Positions 8,232-15,376 of a stretch of DNA of 15,759 nucleotides are shown here, piece by piece. The DNA comes from Pseudomonadota bacterium (GTDB lineage: Bacteria > Myxococcota_A > Polyangia > Fen-1088): NCBI GenBank assembly GCA_017881285.1, contig JADGRD010000017.1, positions 1 to 15,759 on the forward strand. Reading direction: 5' to 3'. A model generated the notes under the pieces. That model worked only from the letters and a program-made list of their open reading frames with translations, was not told the origin of the DNA and searched no databases. A program made the translations under genes and the position numbers. The stretch's first letter is position 1. Every line of letters begins with the position of its first letter.

Positions 8232-8813
8232 ATGCTCGATCTGCATGTGCGTCCGGTGTCCCGCGAGATTCCGAAATCAGGTGGAAACGCCACGGTCACC
8301 GGAACCAACAACTGGATCGTGAAGGATCTGGGCGCCTTCGAGAGCACGACGACGAGCCTTCCGACGGGCCCCTATGGCGCTCCACCCACCACTCGGCTGG
8401 ATGGCAGTGTGGACGCAACACCTGCGATCGATGCCGGGAAGGCCGGCACGGGCGGGACGGCCGGCATGGGCGGTGTCGCCGGCACCGGTGGCAGGGGCGG
8501 TGCCGGCGGCGCGGGCGGGGCCACGGCGTTGCCCGACGCGAGCCTCACGTCCGGCGGTGGAGCGACCGGGACGGGGGGCGCGACCGGGACGGGGGGCGCC
8601 GGGGGGATCGGCGGCGCCACCGGCGCGGGCGGTTCGAGCGCAACGAGCGGAGCCTCCGGCACCGCGGGAGCGGGCGGCACAGCGATGCCGCCGCCGGCGT
8701 CGAAAACCTCCGGTTGCGGCTGCGATCTCGCCGGCAGAGCGCCACACGGAGCGTGGTGGCTGATCGGGCTGCTCCCCGCGTGGCGGCGGCGACGGAACAT
8801 CACGAACATCTGA
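8232..8813 (+). pseudogene. Gly-rich protein remnant with MYXO-CTERM-like tail
   Basis: This 193-aa frame ends like a MYXO-CTERM sorting tail: KTSGCGCDLAGR (Cys pair near residue 161), a short hydrophobic stretch (AWWLIGLLPAW) and RRRR. In intact proteins that tail holds an exported protein in the envelope before processing. Residues about 75-150 are a low-complexity Gly/Thr/Ala linker (GGTGGAG-type). Residues 15-65 (TVTGTNNWIVKDLGAF) recall the end of a beta-helix or choice-of-anchor surface domain, though weakly. There is no signal peptide and no ribosome site, and the frame begins 14 bases after the oxidoreductase stop. I therefore read it as the 3' remnant of a larger surface-protein gene whose front was lost, rather than an intact small gene. 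Whether it is expressed, perhaps as read-through from upstream, is unknown. Confidence 0.55.
8563..8598 (+). repeat. Perfect 18-bp tandem duplication in the Gly-rich linker
   Basis: The unit CGACCGGGACGGGGGGCG occurs at 8563-8580 and again directly at 8581-8598. It preserves the frame and adds six residues (Ala-Thr-Gly-Thr-Gly-Gly) to the linker, consistent with slippage in a GC-rich low-complexity stretch. Confidence 0.85.
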
Positions 8814-8886
8814 CCGTGCGGTTGCCCCCGCCCCTCCTCCGCCGGGCGCGCAAGACGCGGACCTGATTTGGCCTTATGATGCTGGC

Positions 8887-9384
8887 ATGAGCTTCGCGGA
8901 CATTTGCCTGATGGGTTCGGTCCTGGTGGTCGTTGCGGTGCTCGCAAAGATGCTGCGAGCCATCCGCTTGCTCGACGGGCGGGTCACGATCCTCCAAGAA
9001 CAATTGGAGCAAAGCCGCACCACCCTGCAACGTGCGGTGGCCGGCAAACTGCCGGCGCACAAGCCGTCCTCGGGCAAGACGCCCATCGAGGGCGTCTCCG
9101 TCGTGGCTGCGGCAGCCGCGGCCCGGCGCACGCCCGCGCCGATCGAACCGGAGATGAGCCAGGACATCCGCTCGCCCGGCGAGGCGACAACGCATGTGAT
9201 CGACCAGTCCGAGGCCGACTCGATCTATGCGCAACTGGCTGCCGAACAAGAGCGCCTGAAGCGAGCCATGGGCCGGGACTTCCAGGTGCGCGCTCGCCAG
9301 CGGTCCGCCAGCGAAATCCGCGGCAAGCCCGTGGTGCGCGCCCTGTCGGCGCAAGATCTCGCCAGGAAGCTGGAACGAAAGTAG
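8887..9384 (+). CDS. Small membrane-anchored protein of unknown function
   Basis: I do not recognise a family for this 165-aa protein. Residues 3-22 form one hydrophobic segment (ICLMGSVLVVVAVLAKML) with no cleavage site, so it is probably an N-terminal anchor. A helical, coiled-coil-prone stretch follows (28-52, LDGRVTILQEQLEQSRTTLQRAV). Then come an Ala/Pro-rich linker (53-100), a second helical stretch (DSIYAQLAAEQERLKRAMGR, about 117-136) and a basic C-terminus. Given the short N-terminus and basic residues after the segment, most of the protein is probably cytoplasmic. Two other ATGs just upstream (8876 and 8879) are out of frame, which supports 8887; the ribosome site is weak. It converges on the glycosyltransferase gene with only 15 bases between stops, so there is no room for a separate terminator. 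Confidence 0.65.
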   Translation: MSFADICLMGSVLVVVAVLAKMLRAIRLLDGRVTILQEQLEQSRTTLQRAVAGKLPAHKPSSGKTPIEGVSVVAAAAAARRTPAPIEPEMSQDIRSPGEATTHVIDQSEADSIYAQLAAEQERLKRAMGRDFQVRARQRSASEIRGKPVVRALSAQDLARKLERK

Positions 9385-9399
9385 GAAATCGCCTCTGGA

Positions 9400-10494
9400 T
9401 TACCACCGCACCAGCGCGCGCAGGATCGCCAGCATGACCTTCCACATCGGCTCGACCAGCCGGGTGACGATGGGGCTGCGAAAGTCGGGGTAGTCGATGA
9501 CCGCGGTGAAGTGGCGCAAGAGCTCGCGGTCGGGCACGCGGCGGAGGCGCGCGATGGCGCGGCGGCCGCGCCAGAGGTAGCGCCATGCCGACGGGTGCAG
9601 GAACCACAGGAGCGACCGCACCTTCGCACCCAGCCAGCCCCCCCGCGCCGCCATGAGCAGGAGACCGGCGTCGGCGATGAGCATGGCGGGCAACAGGAGC
9701 AATACGGTCGCGAGCCGATAGTTCTTGAGCACCACGATCCAGCGGTTGCGCTCCATCCAGTACCACTTGGACTTGGCCCGCGAAAACTCGTAGTGGTGCC
9801 GGCACACGCTCGCCGGGGCAATGAGATTGCGTAGGCCCGCCAGGCGCAGGCGCCAGCCGAGATCCAGATCCTCGTGGTAGAGCCACAAGGTCTCGTCGAA
9901 AAGGCCCACGCGTGCAAGCGCCGGCACGGGCAGCAGCACGCAGGCGCCCGATGCGAAGGCGATATCGCGCGGTTCGACCGCCACGCTCGCGCGCGCCCCC
10001 AGGTAGCCGCCGACGTAGCCGAAGCCCAGGAAGTGAAGGGCGTTGCCGCTGGTGTTCACCACCGCGGGGTCGTTGCCCAGAACCAGCAGCGACTGCACCG
10101 AGCCGACGTCCGCGGTCTTCTCGGCGACGCGCACGCCTTCGCGCAAGGCCGCGGGCTCGAAGGTGGCGTCGGGGTTAAGCAGGAAGGCGTAGTCAACCCC
10201 GCGCGGAAGGATCGCGCGCAGGGCGAGGTTGTTGCCAGCCGCGAATCCCACGTTGCCGCCCGGTTCGTGAATCACGACGGTCGGCAGGCGGTCGCCGAGC
10301 CGATCGATCTCCCGTCGAGCGGCCGCCAGGCTGCCGTCGCCGGCGCCGTTGTCGACCAGATGGAATTCCAACCGCTCGTGCGGGTAGTCGACCGTCGCGA
10401 TGCTTTCGAGCAAGCCGGGCATGAACTTCTCGCAGCGATAGATCACCGTCACCACGGCCACGCGCGGAAGCGACTCGGTCTTTTCGATGCTCAA
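9400..10494 (-). CDS. Family 2 glycosyltransferase (rhamnosyltransferase-like)
   Basis: This 364-aa GT-A fold enzyme would transfer a sugar from a nucleotide-sugar donor to a cell-envelope or secreted glycan acceptor on the cytoplasmic face of the membrane. Visible motifs are the N-terminal strand VAVVTVIYRCEKFMPGLL (13-30), DNGAGDGS, GGNVGFAAGNN, the metal-binding LLNPDA (D109) and the acceptor-side HEDLDLGWRLR (H207, E208, D209). These fit the WcaA/RfbN-like branch. After the catalytic domain comes a hydrophobic stretch (ATVLLLLPAMLIADAGLLLMAA, about 262-283) that probably attaches it to the membrane. The start is TTG at 10494, nine bases after the stop of the upstream kinase gene, with only a weak AGG ribosome site. 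Translation may be coupled to the kinase. The spacing puts it in the kinase operon. Donor and acceptor are unknown. Confidence 0.88.
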   Translation of the reverse strand: MSIEKTESLPRVAVVTVIYRCEKFMPGLLESIATVDYPHERLEFHLVDNGAGDGSLAAARREIDRLGDRLPTVVIHEPGGNVGFAAGNNLALRAILPRGVDYAFLLNPDATFEPAALREGVRVAEKTADVGSVQSLLVLGNDPAVVNTSGNALHFLGFGYVGGYLGARASVAVEPRDIAFASGACVLLPVPALARVGLFDETLWLYHEDLDLGWRLRLAGLRNLIAPASVCRHHYEFSRAKSKWYWMERNRWIVVLKNYRLATVLLLLPAMLIADAGLLLMAARGGWLGAKVRSLLWFLHPSAWRYLWRGRRAIARLRRVPDRELLRHFTAVIDYPDFRSPIVTRLVEPMWKVMLAILRALVRW

Positions 10495-10503
10495 AGCTCA
10501 GAC

Positions 10504-11721
10504 CTACTTGCGTGAAGAGGTCGCGCCGTCTTCGGCGGCCAATTCCGCCAGGACCTTCATCGCCGCCTCGCGCTTGGCCTTCCGCCTGGTCTCCCGCTCG
10601 GCCGCCTCGGACGGGGCGGGGGCCATGCGCGGACTTTCGCCACCGTTCGCGGCCTTGCCATTCTTGCCGCTTTCGGCACGCGCGTACTTGCTGGCGACCG
10701 CCGCCAGCGCGGCGGCCTCGTCAGGCGACGGCGTGCTCGAGGCGCGGAAGGAAGGCAGCACATCCTTCACGAAGCGCTCACGTTCGGCCGCTTCCTCGGC
10801 CATGGCCTTGTGGTAGATGGCGTGCATCAGCTCGGACACCCGGGCCGCGTCGGTGCGCGGCGCCGCCTCGGCGATGGCGTCCGAAAGCGCCAGGCGGAAT
10901 TCCTCCGCGTTCGGGAAACGCTTGTTGCGATCGAGGGCCAGCGCGCGCATGACCACCGCATCCAGGGCCGGCGTGACCCACGGCGCCCGCGACGACGGCG
11001 GTGCGGGTTTCGGATGGCGCACGACCGCGAGTGCCGCCGCCGGATCGAGCCCGGCGATCTGCAAGTACTGGTGTCCGGTGAGCAGCTCCCAGAGGACCAC
11101 GGCCAGCGAGTAGACGTCCGTGCACGGATCGGCGACCTCGCCGCGCGCCTGCTCGGGCGCCAGGTAGGCCGCACGACCGAAGACCACGCCGGGCTGCGTG
11201 TGTTCCTCCTTGAGCGCGCTGCGGGCGAGGCCGAAGTCGGTCAGCTTCACGTCGCCGTTGTAGGCCAGCATGATGTTGGGCGGGGCCACGTCCCGGTGCA
11301 CCAGGTTGAGCTCGCCGTAGTTGTGCACATAGGACAACGTGCGCGCCACCTCGCGCGCCGCCTGCAGGGCGACCTCGAGGGGAATGCGGTGGCGGACGCG
11401 CACGCAGCGGTTCCACACCTCGCGCAGATCCTTGCCCTCGACCAGCTCCATGGCGATGTAGAACTCGCGCTCGACCTGACCGGCGTCGAAGGTGTTGACC
11501 AGGCCTGAATGCGTGAGCCGCAAGACCACCTTGGCCTCATCGAGAAAACGCTTGGCCTTGCCTTCATCCGCCTTCTCCGGGATGACCTTCTTGATCACGC
11601 ACAGCTTGTCGAAGCCGTCGATCTGCCCGAGCGCCGCGACGTAGATCTCGCCCATCCCGCCCTTGGCCAGGGGCTTGAGCAGGACGTACTTGCCGAACTG
11701 TCGCGGATAGGTAATCGCCAT
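10504..11721 (-). CDS. Soluble eukaryotic-type Ser/Thr protein kinase
   Basis: This 405-aa protein phosphorylates Ser/Thr residues of unknown target proteins. The kinase domain covers about 10-280. It has the Gly loop (AKGGMGEIY, 19-27), the ATP Lys K44 (CVIKK), catalytic HRDVAPPN (H142, D144), DFG (D162), the activation segment to APEQARGE, and WELLTG. HRD-V-x-P-P-N is the variant frequent in myxobacterial kinases. Beyond the C-lobe lies a helical segment (SELMHAIYHKAMAEEAAERERF) that also follows kinase domain 1 of the upstream 941-aa protein, then a Lys/Glu/Ala-rich tail. There is no TM segment, so it is cytosolic. I chose ATG 11721 (MAITYPRQFGKYVLL) because it matches the N-terminus of the neighbour's first kinase domain; the open frame continues to 11925 without homology. 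It lies 43 bases after its neighbour and 9 before the glycosyltransferase start. Confidence 0.92.
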   Translation of the reverse strand: MAITYPRQFGKYVLLKPLAKGGMGEIYVAALGQIDGFDKLCVIKKVIPEKADEGKAKRFLDEAKVVLRLTHSGLVNTFDAGQVEREFYIAMELVEGKDLREVWNRCVRVRHRIPLEVALQAAREVARTLSYVHNYGELNLVHRDVAPPNIMLAYNGDVKLTDFGLARSALKEEHTQPGVVFGRAAYLAPEQARGEVADPCTDVYSLAVVLWELLTGHQYLQIAGLDPAAALAVVRHPKPAPPSSRAPWVTPALDAVVMRALALDRNKRFPNAEEFRLALSDAIAEAAPRTDAARVSELMHAIYHKAMAEEAAERERFVKDVLPSFRASSTPSPDEAAALAAVASKYARAESGKNGKAANGGESPRMAPAPSEAAERETRRKAKREAAMKVLAELAAEDGATSSRK

Positions 11722-11764
11722 CCCGGGACGGCCTAGCTTATCAGCGTGCAAGGGCGGCCGTCGC

Positions 11765-14590
11765 CTATTTCGGGGGCTCCTCCTGGCTTTCGAGCAGGCG
11801 CAGGCCCTGGCCGGCGACGCGGTTGTTCGGGTCGAGCTTGAGGGCCTCGTTGTACGCCTTCTTGGCCTCCTCGAACTTCTGCAGCTTGAAATAGGCATCC
11901 CCCAAGAGCACCCGCGCCTCGACACCCCCGCCCAGTTTGGCGCTCTCCTTGGCCCGCTCGGCCGCCTGCTTGTAGTCCTTTTCCTGGAAGGCGATCTTGG
12001 CCAGACCAGCCGCCGCGGCCCCCTTGGCCGGCTTCACGGCAAGGAGCTTCTCGAAGGCGGCGCGCGCCTCGTCGTAGCGCTGGGCGTGCAAGAGCTGCCG
12101 CGCCTGCTGCAGCGATTCCTCGATCTCCTTGGCCGGCGCGACCACCGGGCGCGTGGTGCGCCCGCTCGCTTCGCGCTTCGTGCCCTCGCTGGCCTCCAGC
12201 GAGGGCGGCTGCGCCTCGGCGCCCGCATCCAGCGGGGCAGGCGGCTCGGGCAAGGGCGGCACCGGTTCGGGAGCGACGGGCAGCGCGGCGGGCGCGACCG
12301 CGGCCCGCGCCGAGCCCGGCCCGTTCTTCCGCCTGTCCCCCGCGAAGCGGCCGAGGAGGAAGAACGCCCCCACTACCAGCAGCGCGACCGCGGCCACGGA
12401 CGCGACATAGATACGCCGCCGGTACGCGAAGGGCCGAACGATGCGGGTCACCGACAGCTCGGGGAGCACCGCCTGCAGGCCACCCTGCGCGTCGTCGCGC
12501 GACGAGGTGCTGGTCAGCGGCACCAACACCGGCGGCGGCGTGGTCAGCAGCGCGTTTTCGATCGAACGGATCTCGTAGGCCATGTCGGCCATGCTCTGCG
12601 GGCGGTCGTCGGGCGAACGGGCCATGGCGCGTTCGACCAAGGCAACCATCGCGGGCGGCACTCCGGGCCGCACCTCGGCGAGCGGCGGCGGCGGCTCGTT
12701 GGCCTTCTTGTGCAGCACCTCCATCACGTTGTCGCCCTCGTAGGGCGCCTTGCCGCTCAGCATCTCGTACATGATCGAGCCGACGGCGTAGATGTCGGAG
12801 CGCGGGTCCGCGGGATGGCCGGCGGCCTGCTCGGGCGCCATGTACTCGGGGGTGCCCATGGCCACGCCCGGCCGGGTGAGGCGTTTGCCGCGTTTGGGCT
12901 GGTCCTCGATGTCGGCGGTTTTGGCGATGCCGAAGTCGAGCACCTTCACGAACTCGCTTGCCTCGCGCAGATCGACGCCGGGGTTCGTCCCACTCGTCGA
13001 CGAACGATTGGCGCCGCCCTGCCCGAGGAGCAGGATGTTCTCGGGCTTGAGATCGCGGTGAATCACGCCGACGTCGTGCGCGGCCTGCAGCGCCTCGCAC
13101 ACTTGCTCGGTGATGTGCAAGACGCGCAGCGCGGCCAGCGGGCCCTCGCGATGGATGAGCAGCCCCAGCTCGATGCCCTCGATGTACTCCATCACGAAGA
13201 AGAGCGAGCCGTCGAGGGTGGTGCCGAAGTCGGTGACGTTGACGACGTTGGGATGCTCGATGCGCGAGGCGGCCCGCGCCTCGCGCCGGAAGCGCTCGAC
13301 CAGATCCGGCGTGCGCGAATAGGCCGGGTGCAGAACCTTGATGGCCACACGCTTGCCGATCTCGATGTGTTCCGCCTCGTAGACGCGGCCCATGCCGCCC
13401 TCGCCACACAGGCGTTTGATCTGGTAGCGGCCGGAAAGCAGCGCCCCGACCATGCGCGAGCCTTCCTCGAGCGGCTTGGGCGTCAGCGGCGGTTCAGGCT
13501 CGCCGGGGCGGCCGAGTGGCGCGGTCGGGATGCGCTCGCCCACGCCCTCCACCTCCGCCGGCGGTCGCGGCGAGAGCGGCTCGCTGCGCGCGCTGCTGAA
13601 CCCGTCGAGCAGGGCGGCGCCCTCACGGATGAGCTGACTCCGCTCGGCGCGCTCCTGGATCATGATGTCGCTGAAGAGCTCGCGCAGAAAGCGCGCGACC
13701 TGGTGCCCGTCCATGGCCGGGGCGTTCTTGGCCAGGAACGCCGCCAGCTCCGAGCGGAACTCCTCGCCGCTGCCGAAGCGATCCTCCGGCCGCGGGGCAA
13801 GCGCCTTGATCATGATGAGGTCTAGCTCGCGCGGCACGCGGCTGGCCTTCTGCGACGGCGGCACGACCCGCGGGTTGCGCACGCGCTCGAGCAGATCGTC
13901 CTGCGCGTCCTCGCCGCCCGGACGCGCGGTCGGGGCGAAGAGCTGCCGCCCGGTGAGCAGCTCCCACAGGATGACGGCCGCGGCGTACAGATCGGTGCGC
14001 CCGTCGAGCAGCTCGCCGCGCGCCTGCTCGGGCGACATGTAGCTGACCTTGCCGTAGACCACGCCGGGGGCGGTCTTCTCCAGCTTGAGAGTCGAGGTCG
14101 CGAGGCCGAAGTCGGTGAGCTTGACCTCGCCCGAATAGGACAAGAGCACGTTGGGCGGGGAGACGTCGCGATGAACGAGCTTGAGGCCCTCGAAGGTGTG
14201 GGCATAGCCCAGCCCCCGCACCAGCTCCTTGACGATCTGGACCGCGACCGGCAGCGGAAACGCCACGCCCCGTTGCGCGCAACGGTTCCACACCGCGCGC
14301 AGGTCCTTGCCCTCGATGAAATCCATGCCGAGGTAGATCTCGCCCTTGACCTGGCCAGCGTCGAACACGCCGACCAGATTGCCGTGCGACAGCCGCACCA
14401 CGACCTTGGCCTCGTCCTTGAACCGCTGCAGATAGCCCTTCTCGATCAGGTGAGGCAGCGCGGTCTTGACCACGCACAGCTTCTCCATGCCGCGATTGCC
14501 GTGCAGAGCGAGGTAGAGGGCGCCCATGCCCCCACGCGCTAGGGGCTTGACTAAGACATACCCACCAAAGCGTCGCGGAAAACCTTCCAT
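11765..14590 (-). CDS. Tandem Ser/Thr kinase with TM segment and TPR repeats
   Basis: This 941-aa protein carries two complete kinase domains. Kinase 1 (about 9-270) has ARGGMG (18-23), K42, HRDVSPPN (H140, D142) and DFG (D160). Kinase 2 (about 387-660) has GEGGMGRVY, VAIKVL, HRDLKPEN (H511, D513) and DFG (D552), with a roughly 15-residue insert between the catalytic loop and DFG. Both look catalytically complete. One TM helix (IYVASVAAVALLVVGAFFLL, about 726-747) follows, then a Pro/Glu-rich linker and two to three TPR-type repeats (about 823-935, for example QRYDEARAAFEKLL and QKFEEAKKAYNEALKLDP). The kinases should be cytosolic and the TPRs periplasmic. The protein could sense a periplasmic partner through the TPRs and signal by auto- or trans-phosphorylation (inference). 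Kinase 1 is clearly paralogous to the downstream soluble kinase. ATG 14590 gives the expected N-terminus, with a weak ribosome site. It is the first gene of the minus-strand operon. Confidence 0.92.
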   Translation of the reverse strand: MEGFPRRFGGYVLVKPLARGGMGALYLALHGNRGMEKLCVVKTALPHLIEKGYLQRFKDEAKVVVRLSHGNLVGVFDAGQVKGEIYLGMDFIEGKDLRAVWNRCAQRGVAFPLPVAVQIVKELVRGLGYAHTFEGLKLVHRDVSPPNVLLSYSGEVKLTDFGLATSTLKLEKTAPGVVYGKVSYMSPEQARGELLDGRTDLYAAAVILWELLTGRQLFAPTARPGGEDAQDDLLERVRNPRVVPPSQKASRVPRELDLIMIKALAPRPEDRFGSGEEFRSELAAFLAKNAPAMDGHQVARFLRELFSDIMIQERAERSQLIREGAALLDGFSSARSEPLSPRPPAEVEGVGERIPTAPLGRPGEPEPPLTPKPLEEGSRMVGALLSGRYQIKRLCGEGGMGRVYEAEHIEIGKRVAIKVLHPAYSRTPDLVERFRREARAASRIEHPNVVNVTDFGTTLDGSLFFVMEYIEGIELGLLIHREGPLAALRVLHITEQVCEALQAAHDVGVIHRDLKPENILLLGQGGANRSSTSGTNPGVDLREASEFVKVLDFGIAKTADIEDQPKRGKRLTRPGVAMGTPEYMAPEQAAGHPADPRSDIYAVGSIMYEMLSGKAPYEGDNVMEVLHKKANEPPPPLAEVRPGVPPAMVALVERAMARSPDDRPQSMADMAYEIRSIENALLTTPPPVLVPLTSTSSRDDAQGGLQAVLPELSVTRIVRPFAYRRRIYVASVAAVALLVVGAFFLLGRFAGDRRKNGPGSARAAVAPAALPVAPEPVPPLPEPPAPLDAGAEAQPPSLEASEGTKREASGRTTRPVVAPAKEIEESLQQARQLLHAQRYDEARAAFEKLLAVKPAKGAAAAGLAKIAFQEKDYKQAAERAKESAKLGGGVEARVLLGDAYFKLQKFEEAKKAYNEALKLDPNNRVAGQGLRLLESQEEPPK

Positions 14591-14776
14591 GTCTGAGCGT
14601 GCTGCTGATCGATCTTATGGGAACGGGCGCGAGATTCCTAGGGGCCAGGCCCGAAAAGACGACAAACCATACACCGATCCGGCGTCCAGGGCAGCCACGA
14701 AGGGGGCCGGAACCGGATCCGGAACCGAATGCCGGATGCCGGCCACGGAGCCGGAGCCGGACGCCGGCCACGGTAA

Positions 14777-14954
14777 CTATGGGCGGGTGCCGCTGCCGGA
14801 GTTGCAATTCACGCCGGCCACGCAGTTGGCCGCTCCCCCGCCCGTGGAGGAAACCTCGCACGTCGCCCCGCTGCTATTGACGGACAACGCGCACGAGCTC
14901 TTGCCTGAGCAATGGACGACGTTGGTGGCCGCAGTGGGTGTTGAGCCCCCCTGA
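14777..14954 (-). pseudogene. Possible Cys-rich secreted-protein remnant
   Basis: Read on the minus strand, this frame ends at TAG 14777 and gives spaced Cys residues in a Ser/Gly/Thr/Asn-rich context: VVHCSGKSSCALS, GATCEVSS, ANCVAGVNCNSGSG. The spacing resembles Cys-rich secreted proteins common in myxobacteria. There is no start codon with a ribosome site and no signal peptide, so at best it is the 3' end of a lost gene. The plus-strand alternative over the same bases has no recognisable features. This call rests on composition only. Confidence 0.3.
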
Positions 14955-15016
14955 TTTACTACCTCCGAGGTTCTTCGCGTGGCGCGACGATTTTTTCAGC
15001 GGTCGTGTCATGAGGT

Positions 15017-15051
15017 TTCAGGCTCCAGGCTTCAGGCTCCAGGCTTCAGGC
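15017..15051 (+). repeat. Tandem TTCAGGCTCCAGGC repeat, left arm of inverted repeat
   Basis: Two exact copies of the 14-bp unit TTCAGGCTCCAGGC (15017-15030 and 15031-15044) are followed by a half unit TTCAGGC. Part of it (15027-15042) is a perfect 16-bp inverted match to 15234-15249. The pair flanks the four-helix-bundle gene fragment. Confidence 0.85.
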
Positions 15052-15065
15052 TATCGTGCAGGCGC

Positions 15066-15311
15066 GTGAGTCGAGATCCAGCAAAGCTCAAGGTCTTCGC
15101 CATGGCAGACAATCTGGTCGAGCCTGTCTACCGCGCAACCGCTCGTCTTCCGTCCGAGGAGCGCTTTGGGCTGCAAGCACAGATCCGGCGGGCAGCCGTC
15201 TCGGTCCCGACGAGAGAACCTGAAGCCTGGAGTCTGGAGCCTGAAGCCTCGGGTTGCGGGCGAAGACCGCGCTATGTGCTGGCCGCGACACTTGATACAC
15301 GGACATCCTGA
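15066..15311 (+). pseudogene. Truncated four-helix-bundle (S23/IVP family) gene
   Basis: Residues 1-49 (GTG at 15066 to codon 15210-15212) match the N-terminal half of the four-helix-bundle family (TIGR02436; the 23S rRNA intervening-sequence protein, related to Avd of diversity-generating retroelements). Visible signatures are KLKVFAMADNLVEPVYRAT, LPSEERFGLQAQIRRAAVSVP. Family members normally continue with SNIAEG and two more helices, for about 115-125 aa. Here the match stops at SVPT and the frame runs straight into the right-hand inverted repeat, giving unrelated residues (REPEAWSLEPEAS...) to a stop at 15311. The C-terminal half is therefore missing and the gene is very probably non-functional. 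In-frame codons extend upstream to a GTG at 14979 through the left repeat, but this part is not homologous. Confidence 0.72.
15216..15249 (+). repeat. Right arm of inverted repeat around the four-helix fragment
   Basis: This stretch reads GAACCTGAAGCCTGG then AGTCTGGAGCCTGAAGCCT. Bases 15234-15249 are the exact reverse complement of 15027-15042, and 15219-15230 complement 15025-15036 and 15039-15050. It begins four bases after the last codon homologous to the four-helix family. Confidence 0.85.
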
Positions 15312-15319
15312 GGGCGGCT

Positions 15320-15356
15320 GGCACGCCTCACCAGCGGAAATTATGTGTGAGGTGCC
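15320..15356 (-). terminator. Possible hairpin after the distal glycosyltransferase
   Basis: GGCACGCCTCAC (15320-15331) can pair with GTGAGGTGCC (15347-15356) across a 15-base loop, with a two-base bulge. It lies 21 bases past the glycosyltransferase stop. No T-run follows on the minus strand, so it is not a standard Rho-independent terminator and the call is weak. Confidence 0.3.
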
Positions 15357-15376
15357 CCACGCGCCATAACGCGAAG

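Larger units (their letters stand above)
14591..15376. other. Gene-poor stretch with decayed sequences
   Basis: About 790 bases lie between the tandem-kinase start and the end of the distal glycosyltransferase. They hold no intact gene. From left to right I see the presumed kinase-operon promoter region without clear hexamers, CCGGA-rich short repeats with three copies of GCCGGCCACG (14738, 14763, 14813), a Cys-rich reading-frame remnant, the truncated four-helix-bundle gene with its inverted repeats, and a small hairpin near 15320-15356. Confidence 0.6.

Noticed and set aside
8440..8690. GGC/GGG-rich repeats considered as a CRISPR-like or structural array
   Set aside because: There is no constant repeat with unique spacers. 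The pattern is a Gly/Thr/Ala codon-level linker with one 18-bp duplication.
12086..13825. 579-aa plus-strand frame and a 558-aa alternative minus frame (11733-13409)
   Set aside because: Both lie over the tandem-kinase gene and have Arg/Gly/Ala/His-rich translations typical of GC-rich shadows, while the kinase frame carries full motifs.
14526..14954. 142-aa plus-strand frame
   Set aside because: It starts inside the kinase gene on the opposite strand and its Pro/Glu/Gly-rich translation shows no domain.
15017..15249. Repeats around the four-helix fragment considered as a CRISPR remnant
   Set aside because: Units are directly adjacent (no spacers) on the left and inverted on the right, which does not fit a CRISPR array.
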